Shown: positions 1 to 6,244 of the stretch, in pieces
Layout of the letters: the number at the start of each line of letters is the position of its first letter
How positions within the stretch are numbered: position 1 is the first letter of the stretch
DNA from: Myxococcales bacterium
GTDB lineage: Bacteria; Myxococcota; Polyangia; Polyangiales; Polyangiaceae
Direction of reading: 5' to 3'
DNA: 6,803 nucleotides
NCBI GenBank assembly: GCA_020430865.1
Contig: JAGQIY010001023.1
Span: 1-6,803 of the forward strand
The notes under the pieces: generated by a model
Databases searched by the model: none
What the model saw: only the letters and a program-made list of their open reading frames with translations
Told to the model about the DNA's origin: nothing
Program-made: the position numbers and the translations under genes

Positions 1-1
1 A

Positions 2-232
2 AAGCGAATGCGCGACGCGGTGTTCAGCGAGCGACGCGTCGCCGTGGCGAAGCTCGCCCGCGACATGCTGATCTATCTGAAGGACGGCGGCTCCGGCCTC
101 GACATGAATCGCAGCAGCGCCGCCACCAGGGCCATCGAGCGCATGAAGGAACTCTACGGCTACGAGGAGAGCTCGATCACCGATGCTTGCGCGGCGCTCG
201 CCCGCGCCCGCTACGCCGAGCTGCTCGCCTGA
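2..232 (+). CDS. 3' end of an unrecognised gene (partial, hypothetical protein)
   Basis: The frame is open from base 2 with no stop before the TGA at 230-232, so this is probably the C-terminal 76 residues of a protein that begins upstream. An internal ATG at 8 could instead start a 74-residue protein, but no ribosome binding site can be judged this close to the edge. The visible part is charged and looks helical, with Lys/Arg-rich stretches, a Gly-rich turn (KDGGSGLD) and an Ala-rich C-terminal helix. There is no membrane segment, Cys cluster or catalytic motif that I recognise, so I assign no function. It ends 6 nt before the permease start, which suggests co-transcription and possibly translational coupling. 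Codon use matches the genes downstream, supporting real coding sequence. Confidence 0.6.
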   Translation, partial: KRMRDAVFSERRVAVAKLARDMLIYLKDGGSGLDMNRSSAATRAIERMKELYGYEESSITDACAALARARYAELLA

Positions 233-238
233 CGCTCG

Positions 239-1540
239 ATGAGACAGCGCTCACCGGAGCTCGGCTTTTGGAGCCTGTGCGCGCTGGGCGTCAACGGCAT
301 GGTCGGCGTGGGGATCTTCTTCGCGCCCGCCAAGGTCGCGGCGCTGGTGCCGGGCTCCGCCGGGACCTGGGTCTACGCGCTGACGACCCTGGCCATCGCG
401 CCAGTGGCCGCCTGCTACGCGCTGCTCGGCGCGCGCTTCGACAGGGACGGCGGACCGTTCGTCTGGGCCCAGGCGGCGTTCGGAAGCCACGTAGCGTACG
501 CGGTGGGCTGGATCAGCTACGTCAGCGCGGTGTTCAGCACCGCGGCAGTGGTGAGCGGCCTCGGCCAGTACCTGGGGCCCTACCTCGGCTTCGTCGGCGC
601 AGCCAACGCGCGTCTGTTCTCGACGCTCTCCGTGATGGTGCTGGGGCTGCTGGTCGCCGCGGGGCTGCGGCTCAGCGCCTGGGTGTGGAACGGGCTCACG
701 GTAGCCAAGCTGGTGCCGCTGGTCGCCTTGCTCGCCCTGGGCGCCGCCCTGTGGTGGCGGGGTTCGGCGACGGCAGCCTCCCCCCCGAACCCGGCTGCTG
801 CGCCGCTCGATTCTCCAGCGTCGACCGCCTGGCTGAGGGCGTCCCTGGTGGCCCTGTTCGCCACACAGGGCTTCGAGATCTTACCAGTTCCGTCGGGAAG
901 CATCCGGCGGCGTTCCCGGAACCTACCGCTGGCCATGCTCGCCTCGCTGAGCTTCGTGACGCTGCTCTACATGGGCCTGCACGCCACCGCCGTCCGCGCG
1001 CTGCCCGACGTTGCGAGGACGGAGGCTCCGCTGGTCGAAGCGGCGAACGCGCTCGGCGGCGCGCGCCTCGATTACCTCGTCGCCCTCGGCACGCAGGTCT
1101 CCGCCGTGGGCATCGCCTTCGGCATGTTCGCCATGACCCCGCGTTACCTCGCGGCACTGGCAGGTCCCGAGGGGCTTGGTGAGTGGATAGGCCGACACAG
1201 TGGGCGCAACGTGCCGCTCCCGGCGCTGCTGATCACCCTGGCCTCGAGCGTGGCGCTCGTGCTCAGCGGAAAGCTCGAGAGCCTGTTCGTTCTGGCCAGC
1301 ATGGCGGTGCTCGCGCAGTTCGCCGTGAGCTTGCTGGCGCTGTGTCGCCTCGCCTGGCGAACCGAGCACGGACTCGTGCGGGCTCACCTCTGGCTCGGAT
1401 TGCCGGCCCTCGGTTCTCTCGGGTTGGTGGCGCGCGGAGCGGAGCGCCGCGAGCTGCTGGTGCTCTTCGCCTCGCTGGCGCTGGGCTTGCTGCTCCGCTA
1501 CCTTCCCCGCGGACGCGGGCCAAAACCCGAGCCCGACTGA
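239..1540 (+). CDS. APC-superfamily amino acid permease
   Basis: A 433-residue integral membrane protein, probably a secondary transporter for amino acids or related amines in the inner membrane. It has about 12 hydrophobic segments. The N-terminal segment carries GVNGMVGVGIFFAP (residues 17-30), the glycine-rich unwound first helix of APC transporters that binds substrate backbone. After segment 2, RFDRDGGPFVWAQAAFG (66-82) is the typical cytoplasmic loop seen in the family as R-F-P-x-A-G-G-P-Y. Near residues 207-230, FATQGFEILPVPSGSIRRRS followed by RNLP matches the conserved segment 6 region and the basic loop after it. Length is normal for the family (about 430-500). The C-terminus ends in a short hydrophilic Pro/Arg tail. 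The ATG at 239 lies 6 nt after the upstream stop and lacks a clear Shine-Dalgarno sequence, so coupled translation is likely. The substrate cannot be told from sequence alone. Confidence 0.9.
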   Translation: MRQRSPELGFWSLCALGVNGMVGVGIFFAPAKVAALVPGSAGTWVYALTTLAIAPVAACYALLGARFDRDGGPFVWAQAAFGSHVAYAVGWISYVSAVFSTAAVVSGLGQYLGPYLGFVGAANARLFSTLSVMVLGLLVAAGLRLSAWVWNGLTVAKLVPLVALLALGAALWWRGSATAASPPNPAAAPLDSPASTAWLRASLVALFATQGFEILPVPSGSIRRRSRNLPLAMLASLSFVTLLYMGLHATAVRALPDVARTEAPLVEAANALGGARLDYLVALGTQVSAVGIAFGMFAMTPRYLAALAGPEGLGEWIGRHSGRNVPLPALLITLASSVALVLSGKLESLFVLASMAVLAQFAVSLLALCRLAWRTEHGLVRAHLWLGLPALGSLGLVARGAERRELLVLFASLALGLLLRYLPRGRGPKPEPD

Positions 1541-1567
1541 ACTCTCGGCTACGTTCGGCCGTCTCAC

Positions 1568-1572
1568 GGAGG
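1568..1572 (+). promoter_or_regulatory. Ribosome binding site of tatD-family gene
   Basis: GGAGG lies 4 nt before the GTG at 1577. It is the clearest plus-strand ribosome binding site in the window and supports GTG as the start, in agreement with the DTHCHLD metal-binding motif beginning at residue 4. Confidence 0.7.
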
Positions 1573-1576
1573 ACAC

Positions 1577-2407
1577 GTGCTCATCGACACCCATTGCCAC
1601 CTCGACCAGCACTCGAGTCAGGGACAGCCTGACGAGCTGATCGCCCGCGCCAAGAGCGCTGGAGTCGCTGCCTTCGTCGTGATCGGGGTCGGGGGTGAGG
1701 GAGCCCTGGAGGAGGCGCTCGCGCTCGCCAATCAGCGCCACGAGGTCGTGGCCACGGCGGGAGTGCACCCCCACGACGCCGCCAAGACCAGCGAGGCGCT
1801 CGAGGCGCGAATCGAAGAGGTGATGGAGCGTCCCGAGGTGGTCGCCGTGGGTGAAGTCGGCCTCGACTACCACTACGACCTCTCGCCGCGCGACCTGCAG
1901 GGCGAGGTGTTCCGGCGCTTCGTGCAACTCGCGAAGCGCGTGAAGAAGCCGCTGGTCATCCACACCCGCAGCGCGCCCAACGACACCCTGGAGATCCTCG
2001 AGAGTGAAGGAGCCCGCGACGTCGGCGGCATCATCCACTGCTTCAGCGAAGATCTGGCGTTCGCCAGGCGCGCGCTGGACCTGGATTTCGACGTATCCTT
2101 CTCGGGCATCGTCACCTTCAAGAACGCGAAGAGCGTGCACGAGGTCGCGGCGTGGGCGCCTTCCTCACGGATCCTGGTGGAGACGGACAGTCCCTATCTC
2201 GCCCCGGTGCCCCTGAGGGGCAAGCGCTGTGAGCCCGCCTTCGTCGTCCACACCGCGCGCCGCGTCGCCGAGCTGCGAGGAGTCAGCGAGGCGCAAATCG
2301 CCGAAGAGACCACGCGAAACGCCTGCAGGCGCCTTGGCCCTGCGCTGGCGAAGGCCGCGGGCTCGAGCGCGTTGCGAGACCCTGCGGAGGCTGCGCCCCT
2401 GGCCTAG
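1577..2407 (+). CDS. tatD: TatD-family metal-dependent hydrolase (putative DNase)
   Basis: A 276-residue cytoplasmic TIM-barrel hydrolase of the amidohydrolase superfamily; characterised TatD proteins are divalent-metal-dependent 3'-5' exonucleases linked to DNA repair or degradation. All family landmarks are present in order: DTHCHLD (residues 4-10, metal ligands H6 and H8), GVHPH (62-66), GEVGLDYHYD (92-101, bridging E93), VIHTR (127-131, H129), HCFS (154-157, H154) and ETDSPYLAP (202-210, D204 as the catalytic/metal Asp). The segment RGKRCEP (214-220) near the active site is also typical. Length is close to the usual 255-270; the extra residues form a C-terminal Ala-rich tail (about 255-276). 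The start is GTG with GGAGG 4 nt upstream. It lies 36 nt after the permease and 28 nt before the TonB-like gene on the same strand. The exact subtype (TatD, YcfH or YjjV) cannot be settled by eye, so the symbol is generic. Confidence 0.95.
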   Translation: MLIDTHCHLDQHSSQGQPDELIARAKSAGVAAFVVIGVGGEGALEEALALANQRHEVVATAGVHPHDAAKTSEALEARIEEVMERPEVVAVGEVGLDYHYDLSPRDLQGEVFRRFVQLAKRVKKPLVIHTRSAPNDTLEILESEGARDVGGIIHCFSEDLAFARRALDLDFDVSFSGIVTFKNAKSVHEVAAWAPSSRILVETDSPYLAPVPLRGKRCEPAFVVHTARRVAELRGVSEAQIAEETTRNACRRLGPALAKAAGSSALRDPAEAAPLA

Positions 2408-2435
2408 CGGCCTTCAACGGGGCACGCTTTGAGGC

Positions 2436-3761
2436 ATGGGGGCGTCTTCCGACAAGCAGCCGCGCTGGCGTTTGACGGGTGCGCTCTCCACCTCGCTGCT
2501 GCTCCACGCCGCGCTGCTCGGGAGCGGAGCCTGGCTCGTCTTCGGCCAGCTGGACGAGGCTGCGCCAGCGGCGAAGGGCCGCGCCCTGGAGGTTCAGCTC
2601 GAGGACTCACCGCTCGAGCTGCCGGCGATGAGCGGCGTGGGAGATCCCCGAGGGGAGCAGCAGGAAATCCCCAAGGAAACGCAGCCAGAGCTCAACGGCG
2701 GAGCCACCGAGGCGCACGTCTCCGGCGAGCGCGCGGGCAAGGCGGGCAGCGCCGAGTCGGCCCCCGCGGTAAACCTCTCGGACAGTGACGACGGCGTGAG
2801 CCTCGACCGCGATCCGATCAACCGCCTCGAGCGCTCTCAGGTACAACGCCTCGAGACCAGCAAGCAGCGGCGCTCGGAGGACGACCGCCGCGCCACGCCG
2901 AACCCGATGCAGCTCTCGTTCGTGGTCACTGGAAAGGGCGGCCGCCTCGAGCGACGCCCGCCGAGCCCCTACGATCCAGCGCGGGGCGACCTGCGGGGCG
3001 CGATCTCGAGCGTCGCGGGTGGCGCGCTGGGGGTCGACCTGGATCCCTACGGAAACTTGTCGCAGCAGGGAGGCGAGGTCGAAGGCAGCGACGAGGCGCG
3101 CACGGCCCTCGGAGTCGGCGACGGCTCCGAGCGCAAAGACTACCGCATGAGCGCTCGCGTCGCCCTCGCTCGCCCCGCGGTGCCTCGCGCACGCGCCGCG
3201 GTGCCGGCTCGAGTGCCGGGCAGACCGCAGGACACGCAAGACAGTCAGCAGGAGGTCGCCAGCGCCGTGCGCTCGCTCATCCAGGCGAGCACCGCCGGTG
3301 GCCCGCTGGGCCACGGGCCCGGCGGTCAAGCCGGGCCCGGCCGCCCGGGAAGTGGCGGCAACAGCGGCCCTGGATCGCGGTCCCGGGCGGCCGGCGGCGG
3401 TGGGGCGTATCGAGGTGGAGTCCCGGTGGGCCTCACCCCCTACTTCCGCAACCTGGAGCGCAAGATCGACTGGCGCGACGCCTTCCCTGACTGGGCCATC
3501 GCCGATGGACGCAATGGCTTGGCGATCATCCGCTTCAGCCTCGGCCCCGCTGGGGAGGTCAGTGGCGTCCGCGTCGAGCGCCCGAGCGGCGTCGCAGAGT
3601 TCGACGCTGCCGTGATCCGCGCCATCCAGCGCGCGTCACCATTCGGGAAGCCACCGAAGGGTCTGCGCACACCGCTGCCCATTCGCATGAGCTTCGACGC
3701 GTTGAACCCGATCGTCGGCCGCAGCGGCCCTGGGCGCGGGGGCACGCCGCGGGTTCGCTAG
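2436..3761 (+). CDS. TonB-like energy transducer / TonB C-terminal domain protein
   Basis: A 441-residue envelope protein. A short basic N-terminus (KQPRWR) precedes one hydrophobic segment (about 13-37, containing LSTSLLLHAALLG), which would anchor it in the inner membrane with the rest in the periplasm. Residues about 40-285 are a charged, poorly conserved linker with an Ala/Pro/Arg stretch near 245-262. Residues about 288-328 are strongly Gly/Pro-rich. The C-terminal 100 residues resemble the TonB C-terminal fold: YFRNLERKIDW near 336, then GLAIIRFSLGPAGEVSGVRV, FDAAVIRAIQRASPF (389-403) and PLPIRMSF. TonB proteins pass proton-motive force from ExbB/ExbD to outer-membrane receptors, but no exbB, exbD or receptor gene is present here, and myxobacteria also use TonB-fold proteins in motility and envelope machines. 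An in-frame TGA at 2430-2432 makes the ATG at 2436 the earliest start; GAGG only 1 nt before it is too close to be a normal ribosome binding site. Confidence 0.82.
   Translation: MGASSDKQPRWRLTGALSTSLLLHAALLGSGAWLVFGQLDEAAPAAKGRALEVQLEDSPLELPAMSGVGDPRGEQQEIPKETQPELNGGATEAHVSGERAGKAGSAESAPAVNLSDSDDGVSLDRDPINRLERSQVQRLETSKQRRSEDDRRATPNPMQLSFVVTGKGGRLERRPPSPYDPARGDLRGAISSVAGGALGVDLDPYGNLSQQGGEVEGSDEARTALGVGDGSERKDYRMSARVALARPAVPRARAAVPARVPGRPQDTQDSQQEVASAVRSLIQASTAGGPLGHGPGGQAGPGRPGSGGNSGPGSRSRAAGGGGAYRGGVPVGLTPYFRNLERKIDWRDAFPDWAIADGRNGLAIIRFSLGPAGEVSGVRVERPSGVAEFDAAVIRAIQRASPFGKPPKGLRTPLPIRMSFDALNPIVGRSGPGRGGTPRVR
3314..3339. repeat. 10-bp perfect inverted repeat inside the TonB-like gene
   Basis: CGGGCCCGGC at 3314-3323 and GCCGGGCCCG at 3330-3339 pair perfectly around a 6-nt loop (GGTCAA). 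The repeat falls in the Gly/Pro linker, whose codons (GGN, CCN) naturally give complementary GC runs, so it may be a by-product of composition. No T-tract follows, so it is not an intrinsic terminator. Confidence 0.5.
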
Positions 3762-3830
3762 GGCTTCTGGAGTCCTCTCGGGCTCTGGGTCGCGAGCCGT
3801 GAGGGAAGAGCACCCCCGCCGCCAACGCGC

Positions 3831-3861
3831 TTGACAGACTCTGCTTCGCCGCGCATATACG
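3831..3861 (+). promoter_or_regulatory. Promoter of the tRNA gene at 3872 (sigma70-type)
   Basis: A perfect -35 box TTGACA lies at 3831-3836. The -10 element is less certain: CATATA at 3854-3859 has 17-nt spacing and TATACG at 3856-3861 has 19-nt spacing. Either would start transcription within a few bases of the tRNA 5' end at 3872. The sequence lies in the 110-nt gap after the TonB-like gene and is one of the few AT-rich spots in the window. Confidence 0.6.
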
Positions 3862-3871
3862 CGGGCCCTCT

Positions 3872-3948
3872 GCTGAAGTAGCTCAGTTGGTTAGAGCAGG
3901 CGTTTCATACGCGCCGGGTCGGGGGTTCAAATCCCTCCTTCAGCACCA
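3872..3948 (+). tRNA. tRNA, anticodon CAU, probably elongator tRNA-Met
   Basis: This 77-nt sequence folds as a complete cloverleaf. The acceptor is GCTGAAG/CTTCAGC (7 perfect pairs), the D stem is GCTC/GAGC, and the anticodon stem GGCGT/GCGCC closes the loop TTCATAC with anticodon CAT at 3906-3908. The variable loop is GGGTC (5 nt), the T arm is GGGGG/CCCTC around TTCAAAT, the discriminator is A, and CCA is encoded. It is not the initiator: positions 1 and 72 pair (G-C) and the anticodon stem lacks the three consecutive G-C pairs typical of fMet. Acceptor positions 4 and 5 are G and A rather than the C4-G69 and C5-G68 pairs used by TilS to recognise tRNA-Ile2, so elongator Met is the better reading. 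It has its own promoter and converges on the kinase gene, whose stop lies 46 nt away. Confidence 0.93.
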
Positions 3949-3994
3949 AGCAAGCGCGTCGCCGCTCCGCAGCGCCCCTGCAGCGACGTCGTCT

Positions 3995-5326
3995 TCAGCC
4001 GGCCAGCACGACGACCAGGACGACGCCCAGCAGCAGCGCGACGACGCCCACGATGGCGGGCACCAGCCAGGTGTTCTTCGGCACCCCGAGCGGCACGTCG
4101 TCGTAGCTCCCCTGCATCGGATAGCCCGCGGGGCCTGCCATCGGTGACGCTGGCAGGTTGACCACTGGACCGCCCGGCGCGCCTCGAGCCATCGCCTCGT
4201 CCATCAAGCCGAGGGAGTCCGAGTCCCCGAAGAAATCGTCTGCTACGCCGTCTGTCGGCCCCGCCACCTGAGCGGCCATGAGTTCCGGCATCCGCGCGGA
4301 AATCTCCTTCTCGAGGTCGTCCTGGGTGCGTGTCGCCCAGTCGCGATGGGTCCCAGCGAGTCCGTACGCGCCACCGATGGCATCGGCCAGCGCTCCCATG
4401 CTCGGCGTGCGCATCGAGGCTTGCTTCTTGAAGGCCTTGAGCAGCACCGGATCCAGGGTGGGAGGCACCTGGAACTTCTTGCCTCGCCCAGCCACGCTGG
4501 GTGGCGTGGGCTCCTTGGTCAGGATCTCGAGCAAGATGCTGGGCCCGTTGTTGCCCTTGAACGGGACCTCTCCGGACAGACACTCGTAGAGGATGGCCGC
4601 CATGGCCCAGACGTCGGCGCGCTGGTCCAGGGTGTCCAGCCCCTGCGCCTGCTCCGGTGCCATGTAGTACGGGGAGCCAATGGTGGTGCCCATCACCGTG
4701 AGCTTCTTGGCGTTGTCCGCCTTGTCCTTGACCGAACCGAAGTCGAGGATCTTCACCACGTCTCCCTCGGAAGTCTGACAGAGGAAGATGTTGTCTGGCT
4801 TGAGATCGCGATGCACCAGCTTGCGAGCGTGGGCTTCGTCGAGCCCGATCGCGACCTGGCTGATCATGCGCACGATGCGCGCCGGAGGCAGCACGCTCTC
4901 GCGCTTGAGCGTCGCGCGGAGCTCCTCGCCGTAGAGGAACTCCATCATCAACGCGTAGCTGCCGTCGGGCGTCGCCTGGAAGTCGATCACCTCGACGATG
5001 TGGTCGTGAGGTAGCAGCGCGGAGACCTCGAACTCGCGCTTGAAGCGCTCCACGGAGACATCGTCGCGCGCGACGTCCTGATGCAGCACCTTGAGCGCCA
5101 CGCTGCGCCGTTGCTGCATGTCCAAGGCTTCGTAGACGCGTCCCATGCCGCCGTCGGCAACCACGCGGCGGACCTGGTAGCGCTGGAACAACAGCTGCCC
5201 GATGCGGGGGTCCTGATCGTCGGACATCACGGGCGCCTGGGTGGCGCTCACGAGCTGTGAGCCGTCATCCGGACAGAACCCCGCATCCAACGGATAGAGG
5301 CGGCCGCAAACGGGACAGGCCTTCAC
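3995..5326 (-). CDS. Eukaryote-type Ser/Thr protein kinase, N-terminal Cys cluster, C-terminal membrane anchor
   Basis: A 443-residue Hanks-type kinase that phosphorylates Ser/Thr on unknown targets. It opens with CPVCGRLYPLDAGFCPDDG (residues 4-22), a zinc-ribbon-like motif with three Cys (C4, C7, C18) and Asp where a fourth Cys would be expected. The kinase domain spans about 50-320: Gly-rich loop VADGGMGRVY (56-65, first Gly replaced by Ala57), VALK (lysine K79), helix C glutamate E98, HRDLKPDN (172-179, catalytic D174), DFG (195-197), GSPYYMAPEQ (217-226) and DVWAMA (238-243). The catalytic residues are intact, so an active enzyme is expected. A linker with an acidic patch (DDFFGDSDS) leads to one hydrophobic segment (about 420-442) ending two residues from the C-terminus. 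Start is GTG, 3 nt after the upstream stop, with GAGG 8 nt before it. The later Met34 is less likely because it would discard the Cys motif. The kinase is probably co-expressed with the zinc-ribbon gene. Confidence 0.95.
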   Translation of the reverse strand: MKACPVCGRLYPLDAGFCPDDGSQLVSATQAPVMSDDQDPRIGQLLFQRYQVRRVVADGGMGRVYEALDMQQRRSVALKVLHQDVARDDVSVERFKREFEVSALLPHDHIVEVIDFQATPDGSYALMMEFLYGEELRATLKRESVLPPARIVRMISQVAIGLDEAHARKLVHRDLKPDNIFLCQTSEGDVVKILDFGSVKDKADNAKKLTVMGTTIGSPYYMAPEQAQGLDTLDQRADVWAMAAILYECLSGEVPFKGNNGPSILLEILTKEPTPPSVAGRGKKFQVPPTLDPVLLKAFKKQASMRTPSMGALADAIGGAYGLAGTHRDWATRTQDDLEKEISARMPELMAAQVAGPTDGVADDFFGDSDSLGLMDEAMARGAPGGPVVNLPASPMAGPAGYPMQGSYDDVPLGVPKNTWLVPAIVGVVALLLGVVLVVVLAG

Positions 5327-5329
5327 GAA

Positions 5330-6085
5330 CTAGGCCTCGGGCTCCGCGTCGCCTTCGCCCTCCGCCTCGGGAGCGCTGGGCGGCTTGAAGTAGATGATTC
5401 GCTGGCAGCTGGGGCACTGATCGAAGGACTCCCCTCGCCTGAGCGTCTGGAACATCATCGGCTGCAGCAGGATGTGGCACTCCGAGCACTTGCCGTCGGT
5501 GGTGTGCGCGATACCGCTGCCCCGACGCTGACGGATCATGTCGTACTTGCGGTACATCTGCGGCTTGACCGTCTTGATCACCGTCTCCCGCTCCGCAAGT
5601 TTTTCCGCTTGGATTTTCTCTAGCTCCGCGAGCTTGGTCGTGACCTCGCCCTCGCTGGCGCCCAGGTCACCGGCGATCTCTGCCAGTTGCTTCTCGGTCT
5701 CGGCGATGTCCGTCTGAGCTTGGTCGTGGAGTGTGTCGAGCTTCTGGATCTCCACTTCGCGGTCGCGCTGCAGCTTGCGAAGCTCTTCGAGCTCGCGCTG
5801 CACGGCGTTCGCCTCGCGCTCCGTGCGGCAGCGGGCGAGCTTCTCCCGGGAGCGCTCGACCTGCACGGACATCTGCCGCATCTCTTGCAGGCTCTCACTG
5901 CGCTGGCGCTCCATGTCGGCTACGACGCCGCGGTCTCGCTCGATACGCGCGACCAGCTCAGTCTGGCGCCCGCGCTTTTCTTCCAGGGCGCCTCGCTCGA
6001 CGCCGAGCTGCTCCCCCACCTCAGCCAAACTGGCGTCCAGAGCAGCGAGTCGTTCTAACGCTTCGATCTCCGATTGAATCTTCAC
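5330..6085 (-). CDS. Coiled-coil protein with C-terminal C4 zinc ribbon (DUF164/CT398-like)
   Basis: A 251-residue soluble protein. Residues about 5-180 are almost entirely charged heptad-like helix (for example ERQRSESLQEMRQMSVQVER), expected to fold as a long antiparallel coiled-coil hairpin. The C-terminal part carries two CxxC knuckles, CSEC (200-203) and CPSC (224-227), separated by 20 residues, giving a C4 zinc ribbon, followed by an acidic tail (EAEGEGDAEPEA). This architecture and length match the DUF164/CT398-like family, whose best-studied member is the Helicobacter pylori protein HP0958 (FlgZ), a flagellar regulator reported to bind RNA and the sigma factor RpoN. A flagellar role is not implied here. 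The start is GTG at 6085-6083; an in-frame TAG 33 nt upstream leaves no alternative upstream start. It is the first gene of a pair with the kinase, 3 nt downstream. Confidence 0.9.
   Translation of the reverse strand: MKIQSEIEALERLAALDASLAEVGEQLGVERGALEEKRGRQTELVARIERDRGVVADMERQRSESLQEMRQMSVQVERSREKLARCRTEREANAVQRELEELRKLQRDREVEIQKLDTLHDQAQTDIAETEKQLAEIAGDLGASEGEVTTKLAELEKIQAEKLAERETVIKTVKPQMYRKYDMIRQRRGSGIAHTTDGKCSECHILLQPMMFQTLRRGESFDQCPSCQRIIYFKPPSAPEAEGEGDAEPEA
5335..5338 (-). promoter_or_regulatory. Ribosome binding site of the kinase gene, inside the upstream gene
   Basis: Read on the minus strand, GAGG at 5338-5335 is followed by an 8-nt spacer and the GTG start at 5326-5324. The motif lies in the last codons of the zinc-ribbon gene and the spacer contains its TAG stop. 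This supports the GTG start and coupled translation of the two genes. Confidence 0.6.
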
Positions 6086-6097
6086 AGGGGGTCGTGG

Positions 6098-6103
6098 CTC
6101 CTT
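6098..6103 (-). promoter_or_regulatory. Putative ribosome binding site of the zinc-ribbon gene
   Basis: AAGGAG reads on the minus strand at 6103-6098, with a 12-nt spacer to the GTG start. The motif is strong, but the spacing is longer than usual. No other start codon lies in frame between it and the upstream stop. Confidence 0.5.
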
Positions 6104-6117
6104 GTAGCTCGGCGATG

Positions 6118-6123
6118 CCTATA
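6118..6123 (-). promoter_or_regulatory. Possible -10 element for the zinc-ribbon/kinase operon
   Basis: TATAGG on the minus strand, preceded directly by TG, lies about 32 nt before the GTG start and downstream of the terminator at 6153-6190. The operon needs a promoter in this short gap. No convincing -35 box is found at the right spacing, so the call is weak. Confidence 0.25.
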
Positions 6124-6152
6124 CAGGCTGTTTGTGGCGACGCCTAGTAACC

Positions 6153-6190
6153 GAAAAAGAAAGAGCGCGACGGATCGAAGGCCCGCCGCG
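6153..6190 (-). terminator. Rho-independent terminator (minus strand) after the tRNA/repeat segment
   Basis: On the minus strand CGCGGCGG (6190-6183) pairs with CCGTCGCG (6173-6166) over 8 positions, seven Watson-Crick and one G-U, around a 9-nt loop. It is followed at once by CTCTTTCTTTTTC (6165-6153). The G-U pair becomes an A-C mismatch on the plus strand and the tract there is A-rich, so it works only leftward. It would stop transcripts from the CAU tRNA (and anything read through from the SUMF1-type gene) before the zinc-ribbon operon. Confidence 0.7.
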
Positions 6191-6199
6191 ACGGGGTTG

Positions 6200-6216
6200 A
6201 CGGCCGCGAAGGCCGT
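6200..6216. repeat. Short perfect hairpin ACGGCC/GGCCGT
   Basis: Six base pairs around a 5-nt loop (TTCGC on the minus strand), just upstream of the terminator as read leftward. There is no T-tract of its own. It may be part of a structured 3' trailer of the tRNA transcript or may be chance. Confidence 0.4.
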
Positions 6217-6244
6217 GTGCGTTGCGATCAACGGAGATGCGTAA

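Noticed and set aside
187..1182. A 331-residue plus-strand open frame overlapping the permease.
   Set aside because: Its product is an Arg/Ala/Gly-rich string typical of an out-of-frame shadow in high-GC DNA, while the permease frame has clear APC motifs and membrane segments.
923..2140. A 405-residue open frame on the minus strand.
   Set aside because: It overlaps the permease and tatD in antisense, is rich in His/Glu/Arg/Gln as expected for the complement of GC-rich codons, and shows no domain. The plus-strand genes have full family motifs.
2607..3329. A 240-residue minus-strand open frame inside the TonB-like gene.
   Set aside because: It is Arg/Ala-rich, has no recognisable domain, and lies antisense to a protein with a membrane anchor and a TonB-type C-terminus.
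3949..3994. A shared terminator between the converging tRNA and kinase genes.
   Set aside because: CGTCGC and GCGACG can pair across about 20 nt, with a small inner CGCT/AGCG stem, but no T-tract follows on either strand, so an intrinsic terminator is not supported.
6196..6201. TTGACG on the plus strand as a promoter -35 box.
   Set aside because: No -10 box lies at suitable spacing and there is no plus-strand gene downstream.
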